From positions 59,750,642-59,814,641 of the forward strand of contig JAAALK010000283.1 in NCBI GenBank assembly GCA_019279435.1: a DNA stretch of 64,000 nucleotides. The letters run 5' to 3'. The translations under genes were made by a program, and so were the position numbers. Positions 1 to 10,054 of the stretch are shown here, one piece after another. Origin of the DNA: Zizania palustris (taxonomy: Eukaryota; Streptophyta; Magnoliopsida; Poales; Poaceae). A model generated the notes under the pieces. That model ran no database searches. It had not been told where the DNA came from and was given only the letters and a program-made list of their open reading frames with translations. Position 1 is the first letter of the stretch, and each line of letters begins with the position of its first letter.

Positions 1-275
1 TACTCACCCCTTGACTTACAACATCAGAGCCAGTCTACTACGAGGAGGATGAAGGTCTGGAGTAGCGACCCAGTCAAGGCGAGACTGGAAGGAGGCGTTC
101 ATCTAGGACCCTTGTTTTATTAGTTTCTCTTCATCTTTATTCACTTTTGTATTAATGCGGTCTACGAACCGTGAATGATTGCTCGTATTGTACGTGGTCG
201 TGTGATGAACGTCTTGTTTTATTGATTTCTATGGAATTTCAATAAAGTCCTGATTTATTAAATCGGGGCGCGACA
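1..275 (+). repeat. 3' part of the 5' LTR of the Tekay-type element
   Basis: This stretch repeats 8931-9207 almost exactly and ends in the same GCGACA terminus, two bases before the primer binding region. Only two one-base indels separate the copies: an extra G near 8941 and an extra T near 9158 in the 3' copy. Confidence 0.93.
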
Positions 276-278
276 AGA

Positions 279-290
279 TGGTATCAGAGC
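279..290 (+). promoter_or_regulatory. Primer binding site, initiator tRNA-Met
   Basis: The sequence TGGTATCAGAGC lies four bases past the LTR end. It is complementary to the 3' end of plant initiator tRNA-Met, the usual minus-strand primer of plant LTR retrotransposons. Confidence 0.9.
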
Positions 291-416
291 CGACTTGACT
301 GTAGGAAGCCAAACAGACCTGACCTTAGGACTTATATATATATTCACTATATTTTACAAAAGATTACTTATCCTCTGATCTTCTAAAATTTTCACAAAAA
401 TCTTCTCTCTTTGTAG

Positions 417-1223
417 ATGCCGATCCGTACCGTGAATGGGAACCTTCGTGACGAGACCGGATTCATCCGCGAGCTACGCATGCTCGTCAGTTTCCTCGGC
501 TTCGAGCAAGAGCCGATGTACCATGGAGTCTTCCCCGACGAGGAAGAGAGCTACTGCGAGGTCACCGTCGTCGTCCAGCCCTCCCCTCAGACAGCTCACA
601 CCTACCGCGGAGGAGGACCTACCTTCCTGGTAGCCAGTCAGCGCACCGCTCTCCAGGCACTTACGGAGCTCCGGATGATCTATGACAGCGAGCTCTACGA
701 CACGGACTTCCGCTTCGTACCTCTTCGCACCCCAGGGAGCCCACACAGTGTCTTCGTCAGCACCCTCTCCCAGCGTCATTCAGCGATCGGTCATACCATG
801 CGCTTGTTGGAGGCCATGAATGATCTCCACTACGAGGCGCTGCAGGACGCCAATGGACAGCGCGACACTATCAGTTTCTACCGCCATTCCTCCGAGGACC
901 TGAACCGCGAGAACGGAGAGCTTCGTCGCCGCATCCAGCAGGGACACCGTTTGGCTGCCGAGGCAGAGGAGTTGCGGCGTCAGAATGAGCTTCTTCGACA
1001 GCGTGTCGCCACCAACCCGCACCTCCGCTACCAGATCGAGGAGTTGAAGAAGGACATAGAGGAGATTGCACCTCTTCCGCCTCGCCGGAAGAAACCCATT
1101 CAGATTCCCACAGTGAGGCCCAAGAGGATCTCCCGCAGTGCACCACCCGCCGGACCGTCCAGTTCCTCGACCCCGCCCGTCTCCCACGAGCCCGAGATCG
1201 AGCCGTCCCCTGAGCTGCCATAG
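417..1223 (+). CDS. Leader ORF (orf0-like) upstream of gag-pol, coiled-coil protein of unknown role
   Basis: A 268-residue ORF sits between the primer binding site and gag, on the same strand and separate from gag-pol by 180 bp. I do not recognise an enzymatic domain. The first half is mixed and hydrophilic; residues about 160-225 form a heptad-like, Leu/Arg/Glu-rich coiled coil (LRRRIQQGHRL, ELRRQNELLRQRV); the tail is basic and Pro/Ser-rich. A pyrimidine-rich run ending in TTGTAG lies immediately before the ATG and resembles a splice acceptor. I recall an extra ORF called orf0 reported upstream of gag in the rice elements RIRE3 and RIRE8, so it is probably a lineage trait rather than a captured gene. 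It is uninterrupted in a young element, suggesting retained coding constraint; function is unknown. Confidence 0.75.
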   Translation: MPIRTVNGNLRDETGFIRELRMLVSFLGFEQEPMYHGVFPDEEESYCEVTVVVQPSPQTAHTYRGGGPTFLVASQRTALQALTELRMIYDSELYDTDFRFVPLRTPGSPHSVFVSTLSQRHSAIGHTMRLLEAMNDLHYEALQDANGQRDTISFYRHSSEDLNRENGELRRRIQQGHRLAAEAEELRRQNELLRQRVATNPHLRYQIEELKKDIEEIAPLPPRRKKPIQIPTVRPKRISRSAPPAGPSSSSTPPVSHEPEIEPSPELP

Positions 1224-1402
1224 ACGTAGTTTTTACGATTGATTGTTATTTTCATTTTTACTTGATTGTATTAGCATTCATGTCACAATATAAGGCATGA
1301 ATGAGAAACTTAATAAATGTAACCGCAAGAACGGTACCCTTTTGAAATAAAATATAAAGAAGTTCACCAAAATGAATATGTGTACATATTGAAAATTCCA
1401 GG

Positions 1403-4400
1403 ATGACTAACACTCAAGGATCAGACGCTCCTCAGAACGGAGGGGACAGTGGCAACCTGCCACAATGGGGAGCCACCGGGCAGAGGCAGGCCCCGGTCGC
1501 CAACCACCCCACCGTGGCTGAAATGATGGCCACTCAAAACCAGTTGGTCTCAGCCCTCCTGCACCAGATGCAGCAGCAGCAGCAAATGCAAGAGCAGCAG
1601 GCTCACTTCTTCCGCCTCCACCAACAGCCCGAGCTGCCCCGACCCGCCACACCAGCTCCCGCTCCCGCAACTCAGCTCTCGGAGTTCCTCCGAGTCCGCC
1701 CACCGACCTTCTCTAGCACCACCAACCCCATGGAGGCTGGGGATTGGTTGCGGACGATCGAAAAGAAACTCGATCTCCTGACCTGCACTGAGCAGGAGAG
1801 GGTGGCCTTCGCCACCCACCAGCTACATGGTCCCGCCGCTGAGTGGTGGGACAACCACCGCGAGACTCTGCCCGAGGGCCACGCCCACACTTGGGCAGAA
1901 TTCTCAGCTGCTTTCCGTGCCGCTCACATCCCCGACGGCATTGTAGCTCAGAAGCAACAGGAGTTTAGGGACCTGCAGCAGGGGAGCAGGTCCGTAACTG
2001 AATATCTACATGAGTTCAACAGATTGGCCAGGTACGCACCTGAAGAGGTCCGTACGGATGCGGCCAGACAAGCCAAGTTCCTTAGGGGACTGAAGGACGA
2101 GTTGTCTCTACAACTCATCTCAGGAGACTTCGCCAACTTCCAGAAGTTGGTGAACAAGGCTATCATGCAGGAGACCCAGCAAAATAAGGTCGACCTGAAG
2201 AAGAAGCGCATGATTGCCTTCAGGCAGAATCAGGGTATGGCCCAAAGACCCCATTTTGCTCCACCTCCACCAGCGCCACAGTACCACCCCCGGCCAGTGT
2301 ATCGCCCCGCGCCACCAGCTGCCAACGCCGGAGCCGGCCAACCTCGCGCCGCTCCAGTCGCACCTACCGCCCCAGTCGCCCCGGCCAAGAAGCCGGAGGT
2401 CTTGAGAGACAGGCATGGCAAGCCTGTGGTATGCTTCAACTGCCGCCAAGAGGGACACTACTCCCACCAGTGCCCCCACCCCAAGAGAGCTCAAGGAGTC
2501 ACCTCCAACCCCGCCGTCCGCGCCAAAGTGAACCACGTCTCCGCCGAAGAAGCCCAGGCTGCACCAGAGATTGTCATGGGTAAGTTTATGGTTCATTCAT
2601 CGCATGCAGTGGTATTATTTGACACCGGAGCTACCCACTCCTTTATATCAACTGCTTTTGTGGAAAATAATGCACTGGACATAAGTGAACTACCCAGGCC
2701 AGTACTAATAGCTACCCCAGGAAAGCAAACCCTCGCTTGTTCCTTTAGTCCAAGGATATGGGTAGATATCCAAGGCACGATATTTTGGGCCGACCCCATT
2801 CTAATAGAATGTCAAGGCTTGGACCTCATTCTAGGGATGGATTGGCTAAATAAACACCAAGGTGTGATAGAATGTGCCCAGAGAAAAGTAACGGTGACTA
2901 ATGAAGAAGGGACTATAGTCACATTCCAGATGCCCAACATGAAGGCCGGAAGGACAAGACTACATCAGATTACCTTGGAGGAGATACCAGTAGTCAGCGA
3001 ATACCCGGATGTATTCCCAGAGGATCTACCAGGGATGCCACCTAAGAGGGACATCGAGTTCAGGATTGACTTGGTGCCCGGAACCACTCCTATTTATAAG
3101 CGACCATACCGGATGGCCGCCAATGAATTAGCTGAGATGAAGCAACAGTTGGAAGATCTTGAGAAGAAAGGTTATATCAGACCAAGCACATCACCGTGGG
3201 GTGCCCCCGTCATCTTTGTCGAGAAGAAAGAAGACAAGGCAAAGCGTATGTGTGTGGATTATCGCGCCTTGAATGAGGTAACAATCAAGAATAAGTACCC
3301 GTTGCCTCGGATCGATGACCTCTTCGACCAGCTCAAAGGAGCCACGGTATTCTCGAAGATCGACCTACGGTCTGGTTACCATCAGTTGAGGATTCGAGAA
3401 GAAGATATACCCAAGACGGCCTTCACTACCCGTTATGGTTTATATGAGTGTACGGTTATGTCCTTTGGGTTGACCAACGCCCCTGCATTCTTCATGAATA
3501 TGATGAATAAGGTATTCATGGAATATTTGGACAAGTTCATCGTAGTCTTCATAGATGACATCCTCATTTATTCCAAGGACCAGAAGGAGCACGAGACTCA
3601 CCTCCGGTTAACCTTAGGTAAGTTAAGGGAACACCAATTGTATGCCAAGTACAGTAAGTGCAAGTTTTGGACGGTAGAAGTAAAGTTCCTTGGACACATC
3701 ATCTCTGCACAAGGAATCGCAGTAGACCCTGCCACCGTAGAAGCAGTTACGGATTGGCTACCACCCACAAACGTATCTGAGATACGAAGTTTTCTGGGAT
3801 TGGCCGGATATTACCGAAGATTTATCGAGAATTTTTCGAAGATAGCCAAGCCAATGACCAAGTTGTTGCAGAAAGGAGAGAAGTTTGAATGGACTCCTGA
3901 ATGCGAGGAAAGTTTCCGCACCCTCAAGACCCGTTTAGTGTCTGCACCCATACTGACCCTACCGGATATCCGCAAAGACTTCCATGTCTATTGGGACACA
4001 TCTCGCCAAGGATTGGGATGTGTTCTTATGCAAGATGGAAAAGTCATCTCTTATGCCTCCAGACAGTTGAGACCCCATGAGTTGAATTATCCGACCCATG
4101 ATTTGGAATTAGCCGCCGTAGTGCACGCCCTCAAGATTTGGAGGCACTATTTGGTTGGAAATCGCTGTGAGATCTTTACGGATCACAAGAGTTTGAAGTA
4201 TATCTTCACACAGCCTGACCTTAATCTGAGGCAAAGACGATGGTTGGAACTAATCAAGGACTATGACTTGGGTATTCACTACCACCCAGGAAAAGCAAAT
4301 GTGGTAGCTGATGCCTTAAGTCGCAAGGGATATTGCACGGCCATGATGATTCAGGAACACGCACCCTTGTTATGTAAGGAGATGGAAAACTTAAATCTTG

Positions 4401-5878
4401 GATTGACCACCAGAGCATATCTAGCCACCTTGGAGACCCAACCTGTATTGTTTGAGCAGATTCGTGAAGCTCAGTCAGAGGACCCAGATATAGCTGCCAT
4501 TAAGAAGAACATGAGACAAGGAAAAGCCCCCGGATTTTCAGAGGACGAGAATGGCACCATATGGTTTGGAACTCGGATATGTGTGCCGGATAAACCTGAA
4601 ATAAAGACTCTTATCCTAAGAGAAGCCCATGAGACATTGTACTCCATTCACCCCGGCAGTACCAAGATGTACCAGGATCTGAAGGAACGCTATTGGTGGG
4701 TTAGCATGAAGAGAGAGATTGCCCAGTTCGTCGCCGAATGTGACACCTGCAGAAGAGTAAAAGCTGAACATCAGAGACCTGCAGGATTGTTGCAACCACT
4801 TAAAGTGCCGGAGTGGAAGTGGGAAGAGATCGGTATGGATTTTATCACCGGATTACCAAAAACCCAACTGGGGTATGATTCTATATGGGTGATCATTGAT
4901 CGGCTTACAAAAGTAGCTCATTTCATAGCCGTCAAGACGACCTTTAGTGGCCCTAAGCTAGCAGAGCTATATATGGCCCGGATAGTATGTCTTCATGGAG
5001 TGCCCAAGAAGATAGTGTCTGACCGAGGGAGTCAGTTTACCTCTCGCTTTTGGAAGAACCTCCAAGAGGAGATGGGCACGAGATTAAATTTCAGTACCGC
5101 CTACCATCCTCAGACAGATGGACAAACAGAAAGGGTAAATCAGATACTAGAGGATATGCTTCGAGCATGTGTTTTGGATTTTGGAGCCACTTGGGACAAA
5201 AGCTTGCCATATGCAGAATTTTCATACAACAATAGCTACCAAGCCAGTCTTCAGATGTCTCCTTTTGAAGCCCTATACGGACGTAAGTGCAGAACGCCTC
5301 TCCTTTGGGACCAAACGGGTGAATCCCAAGTATTCGGAACCGACATTCTCCGTGAAGCTGAAGAGAAAGTACGGATCATCAGGGACAGACTCAAGACAGC
5401 CCAATCGCGACAGAAGAGCTACGCCGACAACCGTCGTCGAGATCTAGCCTTTGAAGAAGGAGACCATGTATACCTTCGGGTTACACCTCTTCGTGGGACT
5501 CAACGGTTTAACATGAGAGGAAAGTTGGCCCCCCGATATGTTGGACCATTTCCCATTGTTCGACGCCAAGGCGAAGTGGCTTATCAGTTGGAATTACCGC
5601 CCTCGTTGGCTGGAGTGCATGACGTGTTTCATGTTTCTCAACTCAAGAAGTGTCTCCGCGTCCCCACGGAGCAAGTGGATCTTCAGCAGTTGGATGTCCA
5701 AGAGGATCTGACTTATGTGGAAAGACCAGTCAAGATATTGGAAGTCAAAGAAAGGACCACCCGGAGTCGAGTAATCCGCTTCTGCAAAGTGCAGTGGAGC
5801 AATCATCCGGTAGAAGAAGCTACATGGGAAAAAGAAGATGAACTCAAGTCACAGCATCCTGAGCTATTCGAGGATTGA
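1403..5878 (+). CDS. Gag-pol polyprotein, Ty3/gypsy chromovirus
   Basis: One open frame of 1491 residues encodes the whole replication set. In order: gag core; CCHC zinc knuckle ([14 protein letters not shown], residues 344-357); aspartic protease with DTGATH (D407); reverse transcriptase with the FIDD catalytic pair at 718-719; RNase H (about 860-985; D865, DALSRK at its end); integrase with an HHCC zinc module (about 1070-1115) and a DD35E core (D1146, D1207, E1243); and a C-terminal chromodomain (about 1438-1489), which in chromoviruses is thought to guide integration to particular chromatin. There are no internal stops or frameshifts and all catalytic residues checked are present, so the protein looks functional. 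The start has an upstream CCAGG context resembling a splice acceptor, as for the leader ORF. Confidence 0.95.
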   Translation: MTNTQGSDAPQNGGDSGNLPQWGATGQRQAPVANHPTVAEMMATQNQLVSALLHQMQQQQQMQEQQAHFFRLHQQPELPRPATPAPAPATQLSEFLRVRPPTFSSTTNPMEAGDWLRTIEKKLDLLTCTEQERVAFATHQLHGPAAEWWDNHRETLPEGHAHTWAEFSAAFRAAHIPDGIVAQKQQEFRDLQQGSRSVTEYLHEFNRLARYAPEEVRTDAARQAKFLRGLKDELSLQLISGDFANFQKLVNKAIMQETQQNKVDLKKKRMIAFRQNQGMAQRPHFAPPPPAPQYHPRPVYRPAPPAANAGAGQPRAAPVAPTAPVAPAKKPEVLRDRHGKPVVCFNCRQEGHYSHQCPHPKRAQGVTSNPAVRAKVNHVSAEEAQAAPEIVMGKFMVHSSHAVVLFDTGATHSFISTAFVENNALDISELPRPVLIATPGKQTLACSFSPRIWVDIQGTIFWADPILIECQGLDLILGMDWLNKHQGVIECAQRKVTVTNEEGTIVTFQMPNMKAGRTRLHQITLEEIPVVSEYPDVFPEDLPGMPPKRDIEFRIDLVPGTTPIYKRPYRMAANELAEMKQQLEDLEKKGYIRPSTSPWGAPVIFVEKKEDKAKRMCVDYRALNEVTIKNKYPLPRIDDLFDQLKGATVFSKIDLRSGYHQLRIREEDIPKTAFTTRYGLYECTVMSFGLTNAPAFFMNMMNKVFMEYLDKFIVVFIDDILIYSKDQKEHETHLRLTLGKLREHQLYAKYSKCKFWTVEVKFLGHIISAQGIAVDPATVEAVTDWLPPTNVSEIRSFLGLAGYYRRFIENFSKIAKPMTKLLQKGEKFEWTPECEESFRTLKTRLVSAPILTLPDIRKDFHVYWDTSRQGLGCVLMQDGKVISYASRQLRPHELNYPTHDLELAAVVHALKIWRHYLVGNRCEIFTDHKSLKYIFTQPDLNLRQRRWLELIKDYDLGIHYHPGKANVVADALSRKGYCTAMMIQEHAPLLCKEMENLNLGLTTRAYLATLETQPVLFEQIREAQSEDPDIAAIKKNMRQGKAPGFSEDENGTIWFGTRICVPDKPEIKTLILREAHETLYSIHPGSTKMYQDLKERYWWVSMKREIAQFVAECDTCRRVKAEHQRPAGLLQPLKVPEWKWEEIGMDFITGLPKTQLGYDSIWVIIDRLTKVAHFIAVKTTFSGPKLAELYMARIVCLHGVPKKIVSDRGSQFTSRFWKNLQEEMGTRLNFSTAYHPQTDGQTERVNQILEDMLRACVLDFGATWDKSLPYAEFSYNNSYQASLQMSPFEALYGRKCRTPLLWDQTGESQVFGTDILREAEEKVRIIRDRLKTAQSRQKSYADNRRRDLAFEEGDHVYLRVTPLRGTQRFNMRGKLAPRYVGPFPIVRRQGEVAYQLELPPSLAGVHDVFHVSQLKKCLRVPTEQVDLQQLDVQEDLTYVERPVKILEVKERTTRSRVIRFCKVQWSNHPVEEATWEKEDELKSQHPELFED

Positions 5879-5907
5879 TCCGAATCTCGAGGACGAGATT
5901 CTCTGTA

Positions 5908-5920
5908 AGGGGGATAGGAT
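5908..5920 (+). other. Polypurine tract of the Tekay-type element
   Basis: AAGGGGGATAGGA directly precedes the TG that opens the 3' LTR, the expected place for the plus-strand primer. Confidence 0.75.
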
Positions 5921-8900
5921 TGTAACACCCCAAAAATTAAAAAGAATAAAATAAAAAGAAAATATTTTCTGAATTTATTGTTAAAGAAAAATCACCAAAG
6001 AACCCAAATAAAGCCAAACAAGGGGAAATACTCAAAATCTGGACTTGAAAATTTTATGAGATGAACTAGAGACCAAGTTATAATTTTAGGAATTTTTACA
6101 AATTTTTATCAACAGTGATTCAACCCTTAATCAAATAAATGAATTACTGGAATTATTTTAAATCAGAAAAGAATTAAAAAGCTTAACGGGCCGAAACCCT
6201 GAAACTCCCTCCAGCAGCCTTTTAGGCCCAGCCCACCTCTACTCTCTCTCTGACAAGCGGGCCCCGCTTGTCGGCGCTTTTTTTCCGCCTCCCTCTTCCG
6301 CCCGCACCCGCCTGGCCCCACCGGTCAGCCCCCGCCTCGCCACTGACCTCCCGGACCCATCTGTCGGCCCCCTTCCTTTTTGATCGATCACTGACAGGTG
6401 GAGCCCACCTGTCAGGATCGTCTTCCTCCCGGGAAGGGGATCCCCTTTCCTTCCCCGGCGATCTCCTTCGGATCCCTTGCCGCCGGCCGCCCAAATCCGC
6501 CCGATTTCGCCTGGATTCTTCTCGGATCACCTTCCCCGACCGCCCCGACCTCATTCCATCAAAGATCAACACGTTTTCGTGCATATGGAAGCCTACCCGA
6601 GGAGAATGGCAACCTCGCCGGAGAGGGAAGGAAACCCTCGGTTTCCTTCTGTTTAATCGCCGCCAATGACCCTATTTATACCCCACTGGTCGCCGCCCTC
6701 TGCCCACACCGCTGTAGCCCGAGCCTTAGCCCTCCAGAGCGCCTTGGCTATTTTTGCGAGCACCTCCTCTGCTCCAACTCCGGCGAGCCCTCACCGACGA
6801 CCCCGGCCTCCCCCGCCCTAGCCGCCGCCACCATCGTGATCGCCAGAGCCCTCCCTACCTCGACACCCACTCCGTTGGCCGTGGACGTCGTCGGATCGCC
6901 GTCGCCGTCAAGCACCCGAGACCTCCCCGTCGTCTACGCTCGCCGCCGGTCACCTCCAGGCCCCCGTCGTCGCCGCCGGAGGTACCATCTTGACCCCCTT
7001 ACTCCCCGCGTTCCGTTTTTGGCCCGAGATAGGTCCCTAGGCCCTCGCCATCGCCGCCGCGGCCGCACCCGAGCCCGCCGTCGCTGGAGACGAAGGGGGG
7101 GTACGCGCCCCTTACGCCGTGCCGTGCCGGACCGCGTCGCAGCCGTCCGATCGTGATCGGAGGGCTACGATTAAATCCCTCCGGGATTTAATCGAGGCCC
7201 TCGGATCTGGTCAAAGGGGTATCGAGGCCTCTCGGCCGTCGATCGCCACTTAAACCCCCCGAACGATCTCAGGCGTCCACGCGTACCCTTTCGCTGCGAT
7301 AAAATCTCAGCCGTCCATTTTCACTTGCGCCTCCCGCCTCGCGTCCGACCGCCAGATCCAGATCCGACGGCTCTGGATCGGCCGGTCCACGCGAATAGTC
7401 ACGGGTTCACGGTGAGCCTGGTTCACCGTGGACCAGGGACTGTTTTTAGTTTAAATAAAATCCAGAAAATTGATTTAAACTTTGAAAATTCATATCTTGC
7501 TCAATTTAACTCCAAATTTCACCATTTAAATTTTGTTAAAACCATAATATTATCCTCTACACATTAATGCCATAAAAACAGTATGTTTCTGTTACCCAAA
7601 ATATTATTAATAAATAAATGAATAAAAACCCCTTAGGGTTAAAATTAAAAATACAGAAAATAAATTGGGAAAATTCTAAAATATTAAACTTTACTGTTTT
7701 GGACAAAACCTTGAAATATTAAAAATATTACATAATAAAACCTACAAATGTGTATGTTTAATATTTGGTGAATTTTTATCTGTTTATTGAATGTATTGTT
7801 TATTTTCCGTATCGAGAAGACTACGAGTTCGTCGAGGAGCAGGAGTTCTACCCCGAGGTTCCTCCATCCCCATTTGCTGAGCAAGGCAAGTCATCGACCG
7901 TCTCTGTGGAAACAGTTGATCATAATTGAGCCCATGTTTTAATAACTTATCGCTATAACCCATAGGTTAATATTGCATTAGTCAAATATTCAAGCCTTAC
8001 ACTTATATTTATTAGATCCCTGTCCTTGTGTGCAAACCCAAGCCATGCTTATTGAGCCTTAACTCCTTGTCACTCTACTATAGAAAATATTGGCTAGTGC
8101 CCAATGTACCGGCACAACTGCTATAGGTTAAAAAGAACGAGTCGTAGATAGCTGGATTCTGTATATGAATTTCCCTGTTATTCTCGTCCCTGGACTCTGT
8201 TGGAGTTGGCTAGGTTATAAGTATGGTGGGTTCCGGGTGCAAGCTCGGGCACTGGTTTGTCGCACCCGGGGCACTATAAGGACCGGTCTGCGGGATCTGT
8301 TGCAAAGCACTTCCGTACCAACCACAAGTCTAATGGGTAAGTCCTAACTGGAAGTATGGAATACTCCGGCTTGATGCACCATAGAGGAGGGGGCAAGGGG
8401 CTAGCCTGCGGGCGACTTGTACCGACGAGGCTCAAGGGGGGGTATGGTGGGGCTCCGATGCGTCGGGACACCATATGAAACCCATAAGAGGGTGCTATTG
8501 AGTCGGGGAGGACTATATGGAAGGTTTTGGCACGAGTTCCCGTGTGATGGGTCATCTCGTTACACTTCGGTGTAGGTGATGAGTGCGTGCCTTGTGGGTA
8601 CAGTGGTACATATCTGATCAGAGTAATTCAATCTTTTCGAAAAGCCGAGCCCACGGTCAAGGGCGGGTTGTGTGACTACTCGCAGTTAGTTTACAATTGT
8701 TTGAATGTTCAAGTTATTCATGGCACGTAAGGACTGTTGAGCGAGGTGGGGCTGACTGTACCCCTCGAGTTAGAAGATGATGATACACATGCACATGTTT
8801 ACTCTTCCGTACTAATAAACTGCTCTCATTTAAAGCTTTACAAATATGCTGCTTCCGCTAAATTAGCCACTATCTCCCCTGTTATTACCTTGCATTATAT

Positions 8901-9207
8901 TTGCATTCGGTGGCTTGCTGAGTACATCTGTACTCACCCCGTTGACTTACAACATCAGAGCCAGTCTACTACGAGGAGGATGAAGGTCTGGAGTAGCGAC
9001 CCAGTCAAGGCGAGACTGGAAGGAGGCGTTCATCTAGGACCCTTGTTTTATTAGTTTCTCTTCATCTTTATTCACTTTTGTATTAATGCGGTCTACGAAC
9101 CGTGAATGATTGCTCGTATTGTACGTGGTCGTGTGATGAACGTCTTGTTTTATTGATTTTCTATGGAATTTCAATAAAGTCCTGATTTATTAAATCGGGG
9201 CGCGACA
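5921..9207 (+). repeat. 3' LTR of the Tekay-type element, 3287 bp
   Basis: It begins TGTAACACCC after the polypurine tract and ends GCGACA. The first 330 bases are AT-rich, then about 6200-7400 is GC-rich with several chance ORFs that I do not regard as genes, then AT-rich again. The final 277 bp duplicate the window's first 275 bp. The length is large, as in Tekay-lineage elements. Confidence 0.92.
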
Positions 9208-9211
9208 AAAG

Positions 9212-10039
9212 TCAACAAAGAGACTTTTTGAACTCGGTGCCATTATCGCTTCGAATGAATTTTAATGCACCAGGGAGTTCAGTGAAAAGCCTCAAAGCCA
9301 AGCTCCGAAAGTGTGAAAACACTTCGTCCTTGCTGGCAAGAAAGAAGACCCAAGAGTAGCGAGAGTAATCGTCGACAATAACTAGAACATACCACTTGCC
9401 GCCTAAAGAACTAACCCGAGAAGGACCTACAGTGTCCATATGGAGAAGTTCTCCGGGCTGTTCAGTCATCACTGTGGTGACTGGCGAATGTGAAGCGGCA
9501 ATCATTTTTCCATGTCGACAAGGAGCGCAAACTAAATTCTTCTCAAACTTGAGCTTGGGCAATCCTCGGATCAGACCTAGGGCGCTCAAACGAGCGAGCA
9601 ACTCAAAGCTCATATGCCCTAGTCTCCTATGCCACTTCCAAAGCTCAGAAGTCGAATGTGCAACAAGACAATGAGAAGAACCAGACGATTCTGAAAAATC
9701 AGCTCCAAAAACTCTCCCAACCCTAAAGATCTTACACACCACAACGCCATCAGAATTGAGCACTTGCGAAGTATCGCGATGAAATCGCACTTCGAAGCCC
9801 TCATCAAGCAACTGAGATACAAACAACAAATTGTATCCCAGGTTTTCAACCAAAGCAACATCTTTGAGAGTGAAGTTCGCGTTAATTCTTACCACACCTT
9901 TACCTTTCACTCTACTCCTTCGATTGTTTCCGAAGGTGATATGTTCCCTTTGCTTGGTTGAGGTGAGGCTGGAGAACCAAGTTGCATCTCCGGTCATGTG
10001 GCGCGAACAACCGGAGTCCATGATCCACGTGCCCTCCAA
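9212..10039 (-). pseudogene. Copia pol fragment: protease and integrase N-terminal part, truncated
   Basis: The frame encodes the copia protease (WIMDSGCSRHMTG; catalytic D-S-G), the integrase zinc module (HRRLGH ... CAPCRHGK) and the integrase core through the second catalytic Asp (IRSDNGTEF). It stops within a few codons of 9208 where the gypsy element inserted, so integrase Glu, reverse transcriptase and RNase H are absent here. It is in the same frame as the upstream gag ORF, separated by one in-frame TAG at 10055-10057. Confidence 0.88.
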
Positions 10040-10054
10040 GCCTCGACCTGTCGC

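Larger units (their letters stand above)
1..9207 (+). mobile_element. Tekay-type Ty3/gypsy chromovirus LTR retrotransposon, 5' LTR cut by window edge
   Basis: The visible order is 5' LTR end, primer binding site, leader ORF, single gag-pol ORF, polypurine tract and 3' LTR. The 3' LTR is about 3.29 kb and starts TGTAACACCC, which with a C-terminal chromodomain fits the Tekay/Del chromovirus lineage (family assignment by recollection). The 275 bp of 5' LTR visible match the end of the 3' LTR with no substitutions by eye and two single-base indels, so the insertion is young. It interrupts the integrase of a minus-strand copia element. The 5-bp target duplication cannot be checked because the left flank is outside the window; the bases after the 3' LTR are AAAGT. 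Confidence 0.93.

Noticed and set aside
6268..7156. ORFs of 133-252 residues inside the Tekay 3' LTR
   Set aside because: They are Pro/Arg/Ser-rich products of GC-rich LTR sequence with no domain, and overlap in several frames.
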